From Desulfuromonas sp. (lineage in GTDB: Bacteria > Desulfobacterota > Desulfuromonadia > Desulfuromonadales > Geopsychrobacteraceae): a stretch of DNA of 64,000 nucleotides. Position numbers and translations under genes: made by a program. This document shows positions 52,144 to 62,356 of this stretch, in pieces (position 1 is the first letter of the stretch; each line of letters starts with the position of its first letter). The DNA lies in the NCBI GenBank assembly GCA_002868865.1, contig PKUC01000054.1:1-64000 (forward strand). Direction: 5' to 3'. The notes below the pieces were generated by a model. The model searched no databases and was not told the origin of the DNA. It was given only the letters and a program-made list of their open reading frames with translations.

Positions 52144-52177
52144 AAAAGCGGAGACCCCGAGCAGGCATCTCCGCTTT
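52144..52177 (-). terminator. Intrinsic terminator downstream of rplI
   Basis: aaaagcggaga ... tctccgcttt between rplI and dnaB. Confidence 0.65.
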
Positions 52178-52228
52178 ATCTGAACCATCTCAATACAGCC
52201 GTCAGCACCATGACTGACAACGGCATAT

Positions 52229-52678
52229 TTACTCTTCGACGGCAGTCACGACAACCTTCAGCTCGGCGACTACTCCAGCGTCCAGCTTGACGTCAACAAC
52301 ATGCTCGCCAAGGGACTTGATCGGCTCAGCCAACTGAATCTTCTTCCGATCGATAGCGATACCGGCAGCCTGAATCTTTGTTTCCAGATCCATTGAGGTG
52401 ACGGAACCAAACAGTTTGCCATCTTCACCGGCGCGTTGCTCGAAGCTACACACGACCTTCTCGACCTGAGCCTTGATCCCTTCGGCATCCGTCCGCGCTT
52501 TTTCAAGCTTGCGAGACAGCTGACGCTTCTGGTGCTCCAGCTCTTTGACGTTCCCTTCGTTCGCGACCAGAGCCAGCCCTTTGGGGACCAGGTAGTTGCG
52601 CGCGTAACCCGGCTTAACGGTAACCATATCGCCGATAACACCAAGCCCTTCCACGTTTTCTTTCAAAATGATGTTCAT
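52229..52678 (-). CDS. rplI: 50S ribosomal protein L9
   Basis: MNIILKENVEGLGVIGDMVTVKPGYARNYLVPKGLA. Confidence 0.98.
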   Translation of the reverse strand: MNIILKENVEGLGVIGDMVTVKPGYARNYLVPKGLALVANEGNVKELEHQKRQLSRKLEKARTDAEGIKAQVEKVVCSFEQRAGEDGKLFGSVTSMDLETKIQAAGIAIDRKKIQLAEPIKSLGEHVVDVKLDAGVVAELKVVVTAVEE

Positions 52679-52708
52679 AATAGACCTCCGTAAACAGTGT
52701 CTGTTTCT

Positions 52709-53632
52709 TTATTTTTTTTGTCGCGGGCGGCGAAAATCGACCCACAGGTCAAACACGCCGACACCGGTCACAATCAACGGCAGCGGATTAAAGAGGAAAA
52801 CCATCACATAGATCATCCCTTTTAGCGCCGCAGGGTATGCTCTTTTCTGCAAAAAATCAGCAACAACGGCCAGCCCCTGCAAAAAATACAACGGCAGCAG
52901 GACCGCGAGTCCATTGCGTGCAACCAGCTGTATCGATTCCTGTGGAATCAGCAATGAAAAACCGACCAGGATCAGCACCCAAATAAGCACAGCGGGCAGG
53001 CGCAGTGCCGGAAACGGAACGCCTTCGATCTGGTAATGGTCTTTACGCAGTCGTTGCAGCAACAGCAGGGTCAGTAACTGTACTGCGAGCACTCCGGCAA
53101 TATACAGGCCGACGAAGGTATCGCGGATAAAATCGGCGACCTGCCGAGCGACCTCTTCCATCTGCTGCAACTGCTGCTGATCAAGATCAGCCCCCTGATA
53201 AACCTGCATTGCCGTGTCGATCTCGTTCTGAAGGTAGTGATCGATCAGGGTTGCGGGAGCCTGTCCGCTGACGACAACATAAGAACCGACCAGCACCAGT
53301 GCGAGAGCAACAACACAGCAGACCGTCAGTGCCACCGCCCGTTCCCAGGAGAACCGCCGCAGCAACATCGTCGGCAATAGCAGAGCGCTACAGCCGAACA
53401 GAGCCGCGTAGGTCAACAGTGTCGGCAGTGGCAGCATAAAACTCAGCGCCAGCACGGTCAGCGATGTCGCCGTCACTCCGGTGCGCAGACCAAAACGCAT
53501 ACAGAGATAACTGATCGGCAATGGGGTCAAGACATTGAGCATCGCCCCCATCGGCCCCAGGCTGCTTCCGCCCAGAAAGCAGAGCAGTGTTCCAGCGACA
53601 CCGATGATCGTCAGGGCTGCCTGTTGAACCAT
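52709..53632 (-). CDS. DUF2232 multi-pass membrane protein
   Basis: Hydrophobic multi-TM protein between rpsR and rplI. Confidence 0.75.
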   Translation of the reverse strand: MVQQAALTIIGVAGTLLCFLGGSSLGPMGAMLNVLTPLPISYLCMRFGLRTGVTATSLTVLALSFMLPLPTLLTYAALFGCSALLLPTMLLRRFSWERAVALTVCCVVALALVLVGSYVVVSGQAPATLIDHYLQNEIDTAMQVYQGADLDQQQLQQMEEVARQVADFIRDTFVGLYIAGVLAVQLLTLLLLQRLRKDHYQIEGVPFPALRLPAVLIWVLILVGFSLLIPQESIQLVARNGLAVLLPLYFLQGLAVVADFLQKRAYPAALKGMIYVMVFLFNPLPLIVTGVGVFDLWVDFRRPRQKK

Positions 53633-53657
53633 CAGCAGCTCTCCTTCACCTTACAGA

Positions 53658-53936
53658 TTAAAGCGAGTGTGAAGAGGTGTAAGGCATCAGTGCGATCTGA
53701 CGGGCATTCTTGATCGCTTCAGCAATTTGACGCTGATGAGCAGCGCAGGTCCCGGAGATGCGCCGGGGCACAATTTTCCCACTCTCGGTAAGATAGTACT
53801 TCAAGCTATCAACGTCTTTATAGTTGATCTTCTGTGTCTTATCGGCACAGTAACGACAAATTTTGCGGCGGCCAAAACGACGGCGCGGCGGGCCACTGGG
53901 GCGAGAACCTGCGGGACGACTAGATTGAAAAGCCAT
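53658..53936 (-). CDS. rpsR: 30S ribosomal protein S18
   Basis: [63 protein letters not shown]. Confidence 0.98.
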   Translation of the reverse strand: MAFQSSRPAGSRPSGPPRRRFGRRKICRYCADKTQKINYKDVDSLKYYLTESGKIVPRRISGTCAAHQRQIAEAIKNARQIALMPYTSSHSL

Positions 53937-53964
53937 TTGTATATCTCCTAAGAACTATCTTAAA

Positions 53965-54333
53965 TTATTCAGCGGCTGCAGGTGCAGCATCTTCAGTAGC
54001 AGGGGCAGCTTCTTCAGCGACTTCTTCTGCAGGAGTCTCTTCGACGACGCCATCGAAAATGACGGTCAAAAAGCGCAGGACCTTTTCGTCCAGACGCAGG
54101 CGCCGCTCATACTCAGCAATAATCTGTGGCTCAGCATCAAAAATCACCTGAACGTAGCAGCCGCGTCCCTGCTTTGCGATCGGGTATGCCAGTTTACGGA
54201 CACCCCAGTTGTCGAGCTTGAGGATCTCGGCCTTCTGGTCCGTCAGGACCCCCTGAAACTTGTCCACCATCGTCGTCAGATCATCACCGACAACCTCCGG
54301 ATGGATAATGTAGAGCGATTCGTACGTTTTCAT
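53965..54333 (-). CDS. rpsF: 30S ribosomal protein S6
   Basis: MKTYESLYIIHPEVVGDDLTTMVDKFQ; WGVRKLAYPIAKQGRGCYVQVIF. Confidence 0.97.
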   Translation of the reverse strand: MKTYESLYIIHPEVVGDDLTTMVDKFQGVLTDQKAEILKLDNWGVRKLAYPIAKQGRGCYVQVIFDAEPQIIAEYERRLRLDEKVLRFLTVIFDGVVEETPAEEVAEEAAPATEDAAPAAAE

Positions 54334-54462
54334 TCTGTAGATCTCCTTACGGGTTAACAGCCCCGGAATCACTCCGGAGCAAGGAATTGCGGGCAACGCG
54401 GCCCGCTCGAAACAAGCACTGTTAACACAGCCACCAGGCTATTACAAGAACTTTTCAGATCG

Positions 54463-55557
54463 TTACACGTTGAAGCGGAAGTGCATCACGTCGCCATCCT
54501 TGACCTGATAGTCCTTTCCCTCCAGTCGCAGTAGCCCTTTTTCTTTCGCACCGGTCTCACCATTACAATCGACAAAATCCTGATAGGCGATCACTTCAGC
54601 ACGGATAAATCCTTTTTCAAAATCGGTATGAATCACTCCGGCCGCTTCGGGAGCCTTTGCGCCAGCCCGTACCGTCCAGGCACGAACCTCCTTGACCCCG
54701 GCGGTAAAATAGGTGAGCAATCCGAGCAAACGGTATCCGGCGTGAATCATCCGATCGAGCCCCGCCTCATCCAAACCGAGATCGGCCAGAAACTCCATCT
54801 TTTCGTCACCGTCAAGCTCCGAAATTTCAGCTTCGATCTTGCCGCAGATGGTGACAACCTCAGCACCTTCAGCCGCCGCATGCTCACAAACCCTCTGCAC
54901 AAACGGATGGTTCCCGGCAAGATCGTCCTCGGTGACGTTGGCAACATAGAGAACAGGTTTGATGGTGATCAGGCACAACTCCGCGATCAGCTGGCGCTCA
55001 TCATCGGTCAGACCGACGGCGCGGGCTGGCCTTCCCTCATTGAGCGCATCGCGAACCCGCTCAAGAATCGCAACCTCGGTCTGTAAAGCTTTGTCACCAC
55101 TTCTGGCCTGCTTGGCCGACCGTGTCATGCGCTTTTCAACCGTATCCAAATCGGCCAGGTTGAGCTCCGTCTGAATCACTTCGATATCACGCAACGGGTC
55201 GACCGAACCGTCGACATGCACCACATTATCGTCTTCGAAACAGCGCACGACATGGGCGATGGCATCAACCTGGCGGATATGCCCCAGAAACTGGTTCCCC
55301 AGCCCTTCCCCTTGGCTGGCGCCCTTCACGAGGCCGGCAATATCGACAAACTCCATACTGGTCGGCAACACCGCCTGAGGATTGACAATGCTGGCGAGGA
55401 CGTCCATGCGCTTGTCGGGCACAGCGACAACACCAACATTCGGCTCAATCGTGCAGAACGGATAGTTCGCAGATTCGGCACCGGCTGAAGTGATTGCGTT
55501 AAATATTGTTGATTTTCCAACATTTGGCAAACCGACGATGCCACACTTAAAGCCCAT
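54463..55557 (-). CDS. ychF: Ribosome-binding GTPase YchF
   Basis: [45 protein letters not shown]. Confidence 0.97.
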   Translation of the reverse strand: MGFKCGIVGLPNVGKSTIFNAITSAGAESANYPFCTIEPNVGVVAVPDKRMDVLASIVNPQAVLPTSMEFVDIAGLVKGASQGEGLGNQFLGHIRQVDAIAHVVRCFEDDNVVHVDGSVDPLRDIEVIQTELNLADLDTVEKRMTRSAKQARSGDKALQTEVAILERVRDALNEGRPARAVGLTDDERQLIAELCLITIKPVLYVANVTEDDLAGNHPFVQRVCEHAAAEGAEVVTICGKIEAEISELDGDEKMEFLADLGLDEAGLDRMIHAGYRLLGLLTYFTAGVKEVRAWTVRAGAKAPEAAGVIHTDFEKGFIRAEVIAYQDFVDCNGETGAKEKGLLRLEGKDYQVKDGDVMHFRFNV

Positions 55558-55639
55558 AGTTTTCTCTCTCGTCAAATAGAGATAGCCGGGGCATAACAGC
55601 CCCGGCTATCGAATGGTACCCGCTTCTAGTTACTGAACG

Positions 55640-57655
55640 TTATACGAGCAGTGGAGCAATAACCAAAGCTACAACGCTCATCAGCTTGATGAGAATGTTC
55701 ATCGCAGGGCCCGAAGTGTCCTTGAAGGGGTCGCCTACGGTATCACCGATAACGGCGGCCTCGTGAGCAACACCACCTTTTTCTTCACCTTCAACCTTGC
55801 CTTGCTCGATGTACTTCTTAGCGTTATCCCAAGCACCACCACCATTGGACATCATCAGTGCCAACAGTACACCGGCGAGAGTCGCGCCGGCAAGCATGCC
55901 ACCAAGTGCTTCTGCACCAAGAATGAATCCCATGGCAACCGGAGCAACAACAGCGACAACACCGGGCAAAATCATCTCTTTAAGTGCAGCAGCAGCAGAG
56001 ATATCGACACACTTCTGGGAGTCAGGCTTTACACCCTCTTTACCATCCAGCAGGCCGGGGATCTCACGAAACTGACGACGAATCTCATCAACCATCTTAC
56101 CAGCGGCGCGACCAACGGAAGTCATGGTCAGGGCGCCGATGAAGAAAGGCAGAGCACCACCGATCAGCAGACCGATAACAACCTTAGGTTCAATCAGATT
56201 GATCGCTTTGAGACCGACTGTTGTCGCGTAGGCTGAGAACAGGGCCAGAGCAGTTAACGCAGCGGAACCGATAGCGAAACCCTTACCGATAGCAGCAGTG
56301 GTGTTACCGATTGCATCGAGGCCGTCAGTGATCTTACGAACATCAGGGCCCAAGCCTGCCATCTCCGAGATGCCGCCAGCGTTGTCAGCAATCGGACCGT
56401 AAGCATCGACAGTCATGGTGACACCAACAGTTGCTAGCATACCGACGGCAGCGATACCGATACCGTAGAGGCCGGCACAGTAGTTTGCAGTGAAGATCGC
56501 GATACAGATAATCAGAATCGGCAGAGCAGTTGACTCAAGACCAACAGCCAGGCCATGAATAATATTGGTCGCCGGACCGGTTTTACTGGCGTTCGCAATA
56601 CGAGTAACAGGAGCGTGTGCGGTGTAATACTCGGTGATCTGACCGATCGCGATGCCGGCCAAAGTACCCGCCAGAATGGCCCAGAACACACCAGAGGAAA
56701 GGCCATATGCCTTGATAACAAAGAAAGCAGAAACCAGGAAACCACCAGCCGCGACAAAGGTCGTGTAGTGGAGAGCCTTGGCAGGGTCCATCGACTTGAG
56801 GACCTTCATCGAAGCGATACCGATAAATGAGAAGACCAGACCGACCATGGCGAGAATCAGCGGCAGTACGATAGCGTTGTCCTGTACGGTGGCACCGCCA
56901 CCAAGCTTGGTCAACAGTGCGGGACCTGCAGCAGCAGCAATGGCCATCGTTGCGATGATCGAACCAACATAGGACTCGAAGATATCAGCACCCATACCGG
57001 CGGTATCGCCAACGCAGTCACCAACATTGTCTGCAATAACACCCGGGTTACGTGGATCATCTTCGGGGATTCCTGCTTCAACCTTACCAACCAAGTCAGC
57101 GCCGACATCAGCCGCCTTGGTGTAGATGCCACCACCGACACGCGCAAACAGCGCGATAGAGGAAGCACCCATAGCAAAACCGTTAATGTATTTTACCGTG
57201 ACCGTATCACCACCGAAGAAGATATAGGCAACACCGACACCGACCAGACCGAGAGAGGCAACAGCCAGTCCCATAACGGCACCACCGTTAAAGGAAACCT
57301 CGAGCGCTTTGGCCTGACCATGAAGTCGAGCCGCCTCGGTGGTTCGTACGTTGGCACGCGTAGCGGCCTTCATACCGATAAAACCGCAGGTCATCGAGCA
57401 GATTGCGCCACCCAGAAAAGCGAAGGCGGTATTGATCCCCATACCCACGGCGATCAGAGCAAAAACCACGACAATAAAAACTGCGAGGACACGATACTCA
57501 CGACCCAGAAAGGCCATGGCACCACCATAAATATCCTCAGAGATTTCCTTCATTCTCGCGTTGCCGACAGGCTGAGCTTTAACCATTGTATAAAGCGCAA
57601 TCGCGATAGCGAACCCGATCGCCCCCAGGATGGGGGCCCACATTTGCAGTTCCAT
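55640..57655 (-). CDS. hppA: Membrane-bound (K+-dependent type) ion-translocating pyrophosphatase
   Basis: [64 protein letters not shown]. Confidence 0.96.
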   Translation of the reverse strand: MELQMWAPILGAIGFAIAIALYTMVKAQPVGNARMKEISEDIYGGAMAFLGREYRVLAVFIVVVFALIAVGMGINTAFAFLGGAICSMTCGFIGMKAATRANVRTTEAARLHGQAKALEVSFNGGAVMGLAVASLGLVGVGVAYIFFGGDTVTVKYINGFAMGASSIALFARVGGGIYTKAADVGADLVGKVEAGIPEDDPRNPGVIADNVGDCVGDTAGMGADIFESYVGSIIATMAIAAAAGPALLTKLGGGATVQDNAIVLPLILAMVGLVFSFIGIASMKVLKSMDPAKALHYTTFVAAGGFLVSAFFVIKAYGLSSGVFWAILAGTLAGIAIGQITEYYTAHAPVTRIANASKTGPATNIIHGLAVGLESTALPILIICIAIFTANYCAGLYGIGIAAVGMLATVGVTMTVDAYGPIADNAGGISEMAGLGPDVRKITDGLDAIGNTTAAIGKGFAIGSAALTALALFSAYATTVGLKAINLIEPKVVIGLLIGGALPFFIGALTMTSVGRAAGKMVDEIRRQFREIPGLLDGKEGVKPDSQKCVDISAAAALKEMILPGVVAVVAPVAMGFILGAEALGGMLAGATLAGVLLALMMSNGGGAWDNAKKYIEQGKVEGEEKGGVAHEAAVIGDTVGDPFKDTSGPAMNILIKLMSVVALVIAPLLV

Positions 57656-57683
57656 CTGTTCCTTGCCTCTCTTCCCTTGAGTG

Positions 57684-58259
57684 TTAAAAAGAATCCAACA
57701 GATTTTTATTAAACCTGTTCATCGCGGTCTGAACATCTCCGGTGAGCACCGCTTCCACGGCATCGACCGCCGTCTCTATCAGTTCTCCCAGATACGTCAT
57801 CTCATCGGTTGAAAAACGTCCGAGAACATGACCCGTCGTATTGCCATGAACAGGTTTCCCTATACCAAATCGCAACCGGACGAAATCTTTCCGTCCCAGT
57901 ACGCTGCAGATATCACGGATCCCATTGTGCCCGCCGTGTCCGCCACCAGGCCGAAGCCGCAGCGCACCGAAGGGCAGATCCAGATCATCATAGACCACAA
58001 TCAAATCCCCCGGATCAACTCCGAGGGATTGAAAAGCTGCATTCACACTGGCTCCGCTGAGATTCATGAAGGTCTGCGGTTGCAGCAGGGTGGTTTCAAC
58101 CCCGGCCGCACGCCCGACACCATAAATACCCTGGTAGCCCTTTTTCTTCAGGTTGATGCGATGTCGTTCGGCGAACCGTTCGATTACAGCGAACCCGATA
58201 TTGTGGCGGGTTCCGACGTATTTCCCACCGGGGTTTCCCAGCCCGACCAACAGCTTCAA
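57684..58259 (-). CDS. pth: Peptidyl-tRNA hydrolase
   Basis: [35 protein letters not shown]. Confidence 0.97.
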   Translation of the reverse strand: MKLLVGLGNPGGKYVGTRHNIGFAVIERFAERHRINLKKKGYQGIYGVGRAAGVETTLLQPQTFMNLSGASVNAAFQSLGVDPGDLIVVYDDLDLPFGALRLRPGGGHGGHNGIRDICSVLGRKDFVRLRFGIGKPVHGNTTGHVLGRFSTDEMTYLGELIETAVDAVEAVLTGDVQTAMNRFNKNLLDSF

Positions 58260-58267
58260 GATCTTGC

Positions 58268-58885
58268 CTATTCTTCGGCGGCGACGCCTTCTTCAGCTTC
58301 CGCCTCACCCCCGTCAGTGGCTTCTTCTTTGTGACCCTTCACCGTCAGTACGGTGAAGTTGACATCAAACGGAACCTCAACACCTTCAGGAACGACAACC
58401 TCTTCGACGTGGACAACGTCTCCGATGGTCAGAGCTTCAACATTGATCTCGATCGCCTGAGGAACTGCAGTAGGCAGGCAGATAACCTCGAGCTCATGGC
58501 GAATTACCTGCAGAGTTCCACCCATTTTTTCACCCTCGGACTGGCCGACGGCAACAACGGGAACCATGAAGTGAACCTTTTTATTCAGATCGATCGCGTG
58601 AAAATCCGCACACACCATATCACGACGCAAAGGATGCAGCTCCAGATCTTTGAGAACAACAACCTTGCCATCGAGCTCGCTGGCGCCACGCAGGGTCAGC
58701 AAGGTATTCCAACCCGCGTCACCACTGATGGCCGCTTCGAGGGCCTTGGGTTCAAAGGAGATCTTGCTCGGTTCCATCCCCTTACCGTAGACAACGGCCG
58801 GGACCTGCCCCGCGGCTCTTAATTTACGGGAAATCCCTTTGCCCGAGGCCTCACGCGAGGTTACGTTCAATTCAATTTGTGCCAT
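58268..58885 (-). CDS. rplY: 50S ribosomal protein L25/general stress protein Ctc
   Basis: REASGKGISRKLRAAGQVPAVVYGKG; acidic C-terminus. Confidence 0.95.
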   Translation of the reverse strand: MAQIELNVTSREASGKGISRKLRAAGQVPAVVYGKGMEPSKISFEPKALEAAISGDAGWNTLLTLRGASELDGKVVVLKDLELHPLRRDMVCADFHAIDLNKKVHFMVPVVAVGQSEGEKMGGTLQVIRHELEVICLPTAVPQAIEINVEALTIGDVVHVEEVVVPEGVEVPFDVNFTVLTVKGHKEEATDGGEAEAEEGVAAEE

Positions 58886-58954
58886 CTATCTCTTCCTCCA
58901 TCCGTCTGGGCAATTCTGCCTTCGATCTGTCATTATTTTTTTAACGGTCATCCA

Positions 58955-59896
58955 CTACACAAACAGTGAGCTGACCGATTCTCCGTTGTGAATTCTCTGT
59001 ATCGCTTCAGCGAGCAAAGGACCAGCCGAAAGGCTACACAGGTTCTGACACTGCGCGACCTTGGCTTCGGTCGGTATTGTATTGGTGATCATGACTTCTT
59101 TGAGCACACTGGACGAGATCCGCTCAAGGGCGGGACCGGACAGCACGCCATGGGTGGCACAGGCATAAACCTCTTGAGCCCCAGCGGTCGCCAGTGCCTT
59201 AGCTGCAGTGCAGAGGGTTCCGGCTGTATCAATCATATCATCGACAATCACACAGACCTTGCCGCTGACATCACCGATAATATGCATCACCTCGGACACG
59301 TTCGGACCGCTACGACGCTTGTCAATAATCGCCAGCCCGGCATCCAGTCGCTTCGCAAAAGCACGGGCGCGCTCAGTGCCACCGGCGTCGGGCGAAACGA
59401 CAACGAGACCATCTTGCGGATAACGTTCGCGAATTTCGTCCAGCATCACCGGTGCGGCGTAAAGGTGATCAACCGGAATATCGAAAAAGCCCTGGATCTG
59501 CCCGGCGTGTAGGTCCATCGTGAGCAACCGGTCGATTCCCGCCGCCGACATCAGGTCGGCAACCAGCTTGGCCGAAATCGGGGCACGGGGAGCCACCTTG
59601 CGGTCCTGACGGGCATATCCAAAATAAGGGACCACCGCATTGATCCGCGCCGCAGACGCACGCTTAAGAGCATCCACCATCACCAGCAATTCCATCAGGT
59701 TGTTGTTTGCCGGAGCGCAGGTCGACTGAACGACGTAGACATCCCGTCCACGGACATTCTCGTTGATCTCAACCATAACCTCCCCGTCGGAGAAGGTCCG
59801 CACCTTGGCATCACCCAAACTGACATTGAGGTGCTTGCACAGTTCCCTAGCCAACGGTTCGTTCGAGTTACCGGTAAATATCTTTAGCTCGCCCAC
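58955..59896 (-). CDS. prs: Ribose-phosphate pyrophosphokinase
   Basis: [58 protein letters not shown] start at 59896 preferred. Confidence 0.96.
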   Translation of the reverse strand: MGELKIFTGNSNEPLARELCKHLNVSLGDAKVRTFSDGEVMVEINENVRGRDVYVVQSTCAPANNNLMELLVMVDALKRASAARINAVVPYFGYARQDRKVAPRAPISAKLVADLMSAAGIDRLLTMDLHAGQIQGFFDIPVDHLYAAPVMLDEIRERYPQDGLVVVSPDAGGTERARAFAKRLDAGLAIIDKRRSGPNVSEVMHIIGDVSGKVCVIVDDMIDTAGTLCTAAKALATAGAQEVYACATHGVLSGPALERISSSVLKEVMITNTIPTEAKVAQCQNLCSLSAGPLLAEAIQRIHNGESVSSLFV

Positions 59897-60026
59897 TAAT
59901 TTTCCGCCTTTTGAATCAAGAGCTCGATCAATGTACAGCACAAAAGAGTCGCACCGGACAGAAGCACTTGAGAGAGATTCTCATCCATCGAGAATCGAGC
60001 TTCCACAGGACAACTCAGCTAGAAAA

Positions 60027-60101
60027 TGGCTGGGGCGCCAGGGATCGAACCTGGGAATGCCGGAATCAAAATCCGGTGCCTTACCGCTTGGCGACGCCCC
60101 A
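60027..60101 (-). tRNA. tRNA-Gln (anticodon TTG), CCA encoded
   Basis: Minus strand tggggcgtcgccaagcggtaaggcaccggattttgattccggcattcccaggttcgatccctggcgccccagcca folds as cloverleaf. Confidence 0.93.
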
Positions 60102-60183
60102 TTAGTATGAAAGATACAGGATGCAAAAAAAAACGTTTAACAACCGACGCCTGATAGAACGCAAAAACGACAACAGAGCCAGC

Positions 60184-61038
60184 TCAAAGCGGGGCATCCA
60201 GAGGTCGCACAGGATAGGTCGTCCAACCGTAACGGGCGCTGAGTCGTTCGCCAGCGACACGGGCGCTTTCGAAATCGGCATACACTCCGAACACTGTCGC
60301 GCCACTGCCCGACATCAGGGCACCGCGAGCGCCGTTGTCGAGAAGCACATCTTTAATATGCTCGATTTCCGGAAACTCCGACACCGTAACGCGCTCGAGA
60401 TCGTTCGTCATATGAGCAATCAACTCATCGGAGCTCCCGACCGAAAACCTCGGAAGGTTAGCCACTTCGTCGGAAATTGTCAACTGTAAACTTTGGTAAA
60501 CCCAGGCCGTTGACACCTTAAAACCGGGATGCACCAACAGATAGCAAACCTGCGGCAGAGGGCTCAGCGGCTCAAGCTGCTCACCGATCCCTGTCGCCCA
60601 TGCGGGCCGACCAAAGACAAAAAAGGGTACATCCGCACCAAGGCTCAACCCCATCTCCATCAGCCGTCTTTGCCCGACCCCCAAATTCAGCATCCGATCG
60701 AGTCCGACCAGGACCGTCGCCGCATTAGATGACCCCCCCCCCAGTCCGGCAGCAACTGGAATCTTCTTATCGATATCGATATCTACAGCTCGAGACAACC
60801 CTGCCTCGGCGAGAATCAAGCGGGCCGCGCGAGATGCTATATTTTCTTCACCGTCTGCAAGAGCCACCCCCCGACAGCAAATCGGCCCGGCCTCATCATG
60901 AACAGTCAAGCGGACCCGGTCACACAGATCGACGCGCTGCATCGCCATGGCCAACACATGATAGCCGTCCGTACGCTTACCAAGAACATGAAGACAGAGA
61001 TTGATTTTAGCCGGTGACAATAAGTCGCATTGAATCAT
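60184..61038 (-). CDS. ispE: 4-diphosphocytidyl-2-C-methyl-D-erythritol kinase
   Basis: SPAKINLCLHVLGKRTDGYHVLAMAMQRVDL; KKIPVAAGLGGGSSNAATVL. Confidence 0.95.
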   Translation of the reverse strand: MIQCDLLSPAKINLCLHVLGKRTDGYHVLAMAMQRVDLCDRVRLTVHDEAGPICCRGVALADGEENIASRAARLILAEAGLSRAVDIDIDKKIPVAAGLGGGSSNAATVLVGLDRMLNLGVGQRRLMEMGLSLGADVPFFVFGRPAWATGIGEQLEPLSPLPQVCYLLVHPGFKVSTAWVYQSLQLTISDEVANLPRFSVGSSDELIAHMTNDLERVTVSEFPEIEHIKDVLLDNGARGALMSGSGATVFGVYADFESARVAGERLSARYGWTTYPVRPLDAPL

Positions 61039-61336
61039 CTTGATCTTTATCTCCCCTGACAAAACAGACGCGACATCGTTCTCCATCCAACAGCTGGCTG
61101 TCAAGCCTATTGCGCCCCCCACGCTCGCGTTCCCGAGAGAAAGCCCCCCCCAAATCTGCCCCCATCCGGTATTCTGCACTCAACAAAACCCGGTTATAAG
61201 TTGAACAGCTGAAAAGTCGCCCCGCCGTGGCCAGATTTCGCCACTACAGGCGCTTATTCGCCTACAGCTACCATGACAGCGCCTAAAAAAAACGCTCCAA
61301 CGCCTTAGATAGAGCAGATTCCAAATACCTCCCTCA

Positions 61337-61353
61337 CTGGCACCATCCTTGCT
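61337..61353 (+). promoter_or_regulatory. Sigma-54 promoter upstream of TRAP transporter locus
   Basis: CTGGCACCATCCTTGCT matches YTGGCAC-N5-TTGCW at all -24/-12 invariant positions. Confidence 0.8.
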
Positions 61354-61442
61354 GAGCATTGAGCTGAGAGAAATAAAATATCATTCTGTTTTGCCTTATT
61401 GTTGCGCGACTGCACACTTCTAAAACCGATGAAAGTTCTTAC

Positions 61443-62276
61443 GTGTATATGTTGTTCCGCTTTTTTTGCCTACTCGTTCTTTTCTTGCTGTTCACAACGA
61501 CGGCGCACGCGGAACCACTCAGGATCAAACTTGAAACAGGGGAGCATGCAGGAACTGCCGACCAGTTGAGCATCAGCTACCTGCAAAAACTCCTGGAAGA
61601 ACGCTCGAATGGACGGCTCAAAACGGAGCATACCGGGACCCAGACCGAAACGCTGGGCAATCTCGGACTGCTTGAACTCGACCGCCTGACGGACAGTCCG
61701 TATGTGCAAGTCTTGCAGGTTCCGTTTCTGTTCACAGACCGCAGCCACCTGCACGCCACCCTGAACAACGAACAGATAACTGTCGAACTACTGAAACCGC
61801 AGGCCGGAATCGTCCCACTGGCCTACTGGGACAACGCAGCACTCCACCTTATCGGAAAGGCCAACGCACCGGCCGGCAATAAGAACTCAAGCTGCCGAGA
61901 CGTGACGGCAGCTCAAAACGAACTGGGCCCCAGCAAGACCCTTGCAACTGAGGCAGCGCCAGACAGCCTGACGATCAGCACGCACCGCTACAGGATCCGG
62001 GTTCTGGCCGCAGACCAGGACTTCTGGGACACAGTCCCCAAAGATCTGCGGATCATTATTAACGGGGCGGTCAAGGATGCGACCCGCTACCACCGGGAAC
62101 TTATTGAGCAGCAGGATCTCGTGGAGAAAAATCTACTCAAAACGCTCGGAGCGCGGGCCGATCGCATCTCGCCCTCGCAGCGCAGCATCCTGAGACGATG
62201 CGCTCTGCAAGCCGTCCCGCTGGAAATGTCAGCGCTGATTGATATGATCAAGAACATCGATTCGTCCGGACCGTAA
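61443..62276 (+). CDS. Exported DctP-like protein, divergent and shortened
   Basis: Signal peptide; ISYLQKLLEERSNGRLKTE...LQVPFLFTDRSHLHATLN...DQDFWDTVPKDLRIIINGAVKDATRYHRELIEQQ resembles DctP lobes without the central region. Confidence 0.6.
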   Translation: MYMLFRFFCLLVLFLLFTTTAHAEPLRIKLETGEHAGTADQLSISYLQKLLEERSNGRLKTEHTGTQTETLGNLGLLELDRLTDSPYVQVLQVPFLFTDRSHLHATLNNEQITVELLKPQAGIVPLAYWDNAALHLIGKANAPAGNKNSSCRDVTAAQNELGPSKTLATEAAPDSLTISTHRYRIRVLAADQDFWDTVPKDLRIIINGAVKDATRYHRELIEQQDLVEKNLLKTLGARADRISPSQRSILRRCALQAVPLEMSALIDMIKNIDSSGP

Positions 62277-62356
62277 CACACGGCCCGAAACATGTTGTGC
62301 GTTGTCCCTTTGACAACATTACAAACACCCAATTCAAGAAAAAAGGAGAGACAAGG

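Noticed and set aside
55587-55612. tagccgggg/ccccggcta hairpin between hppA and ychF as a terminator
   Set aside because: Good stem but no T-run in the relevant direction; function unclear, so not called.
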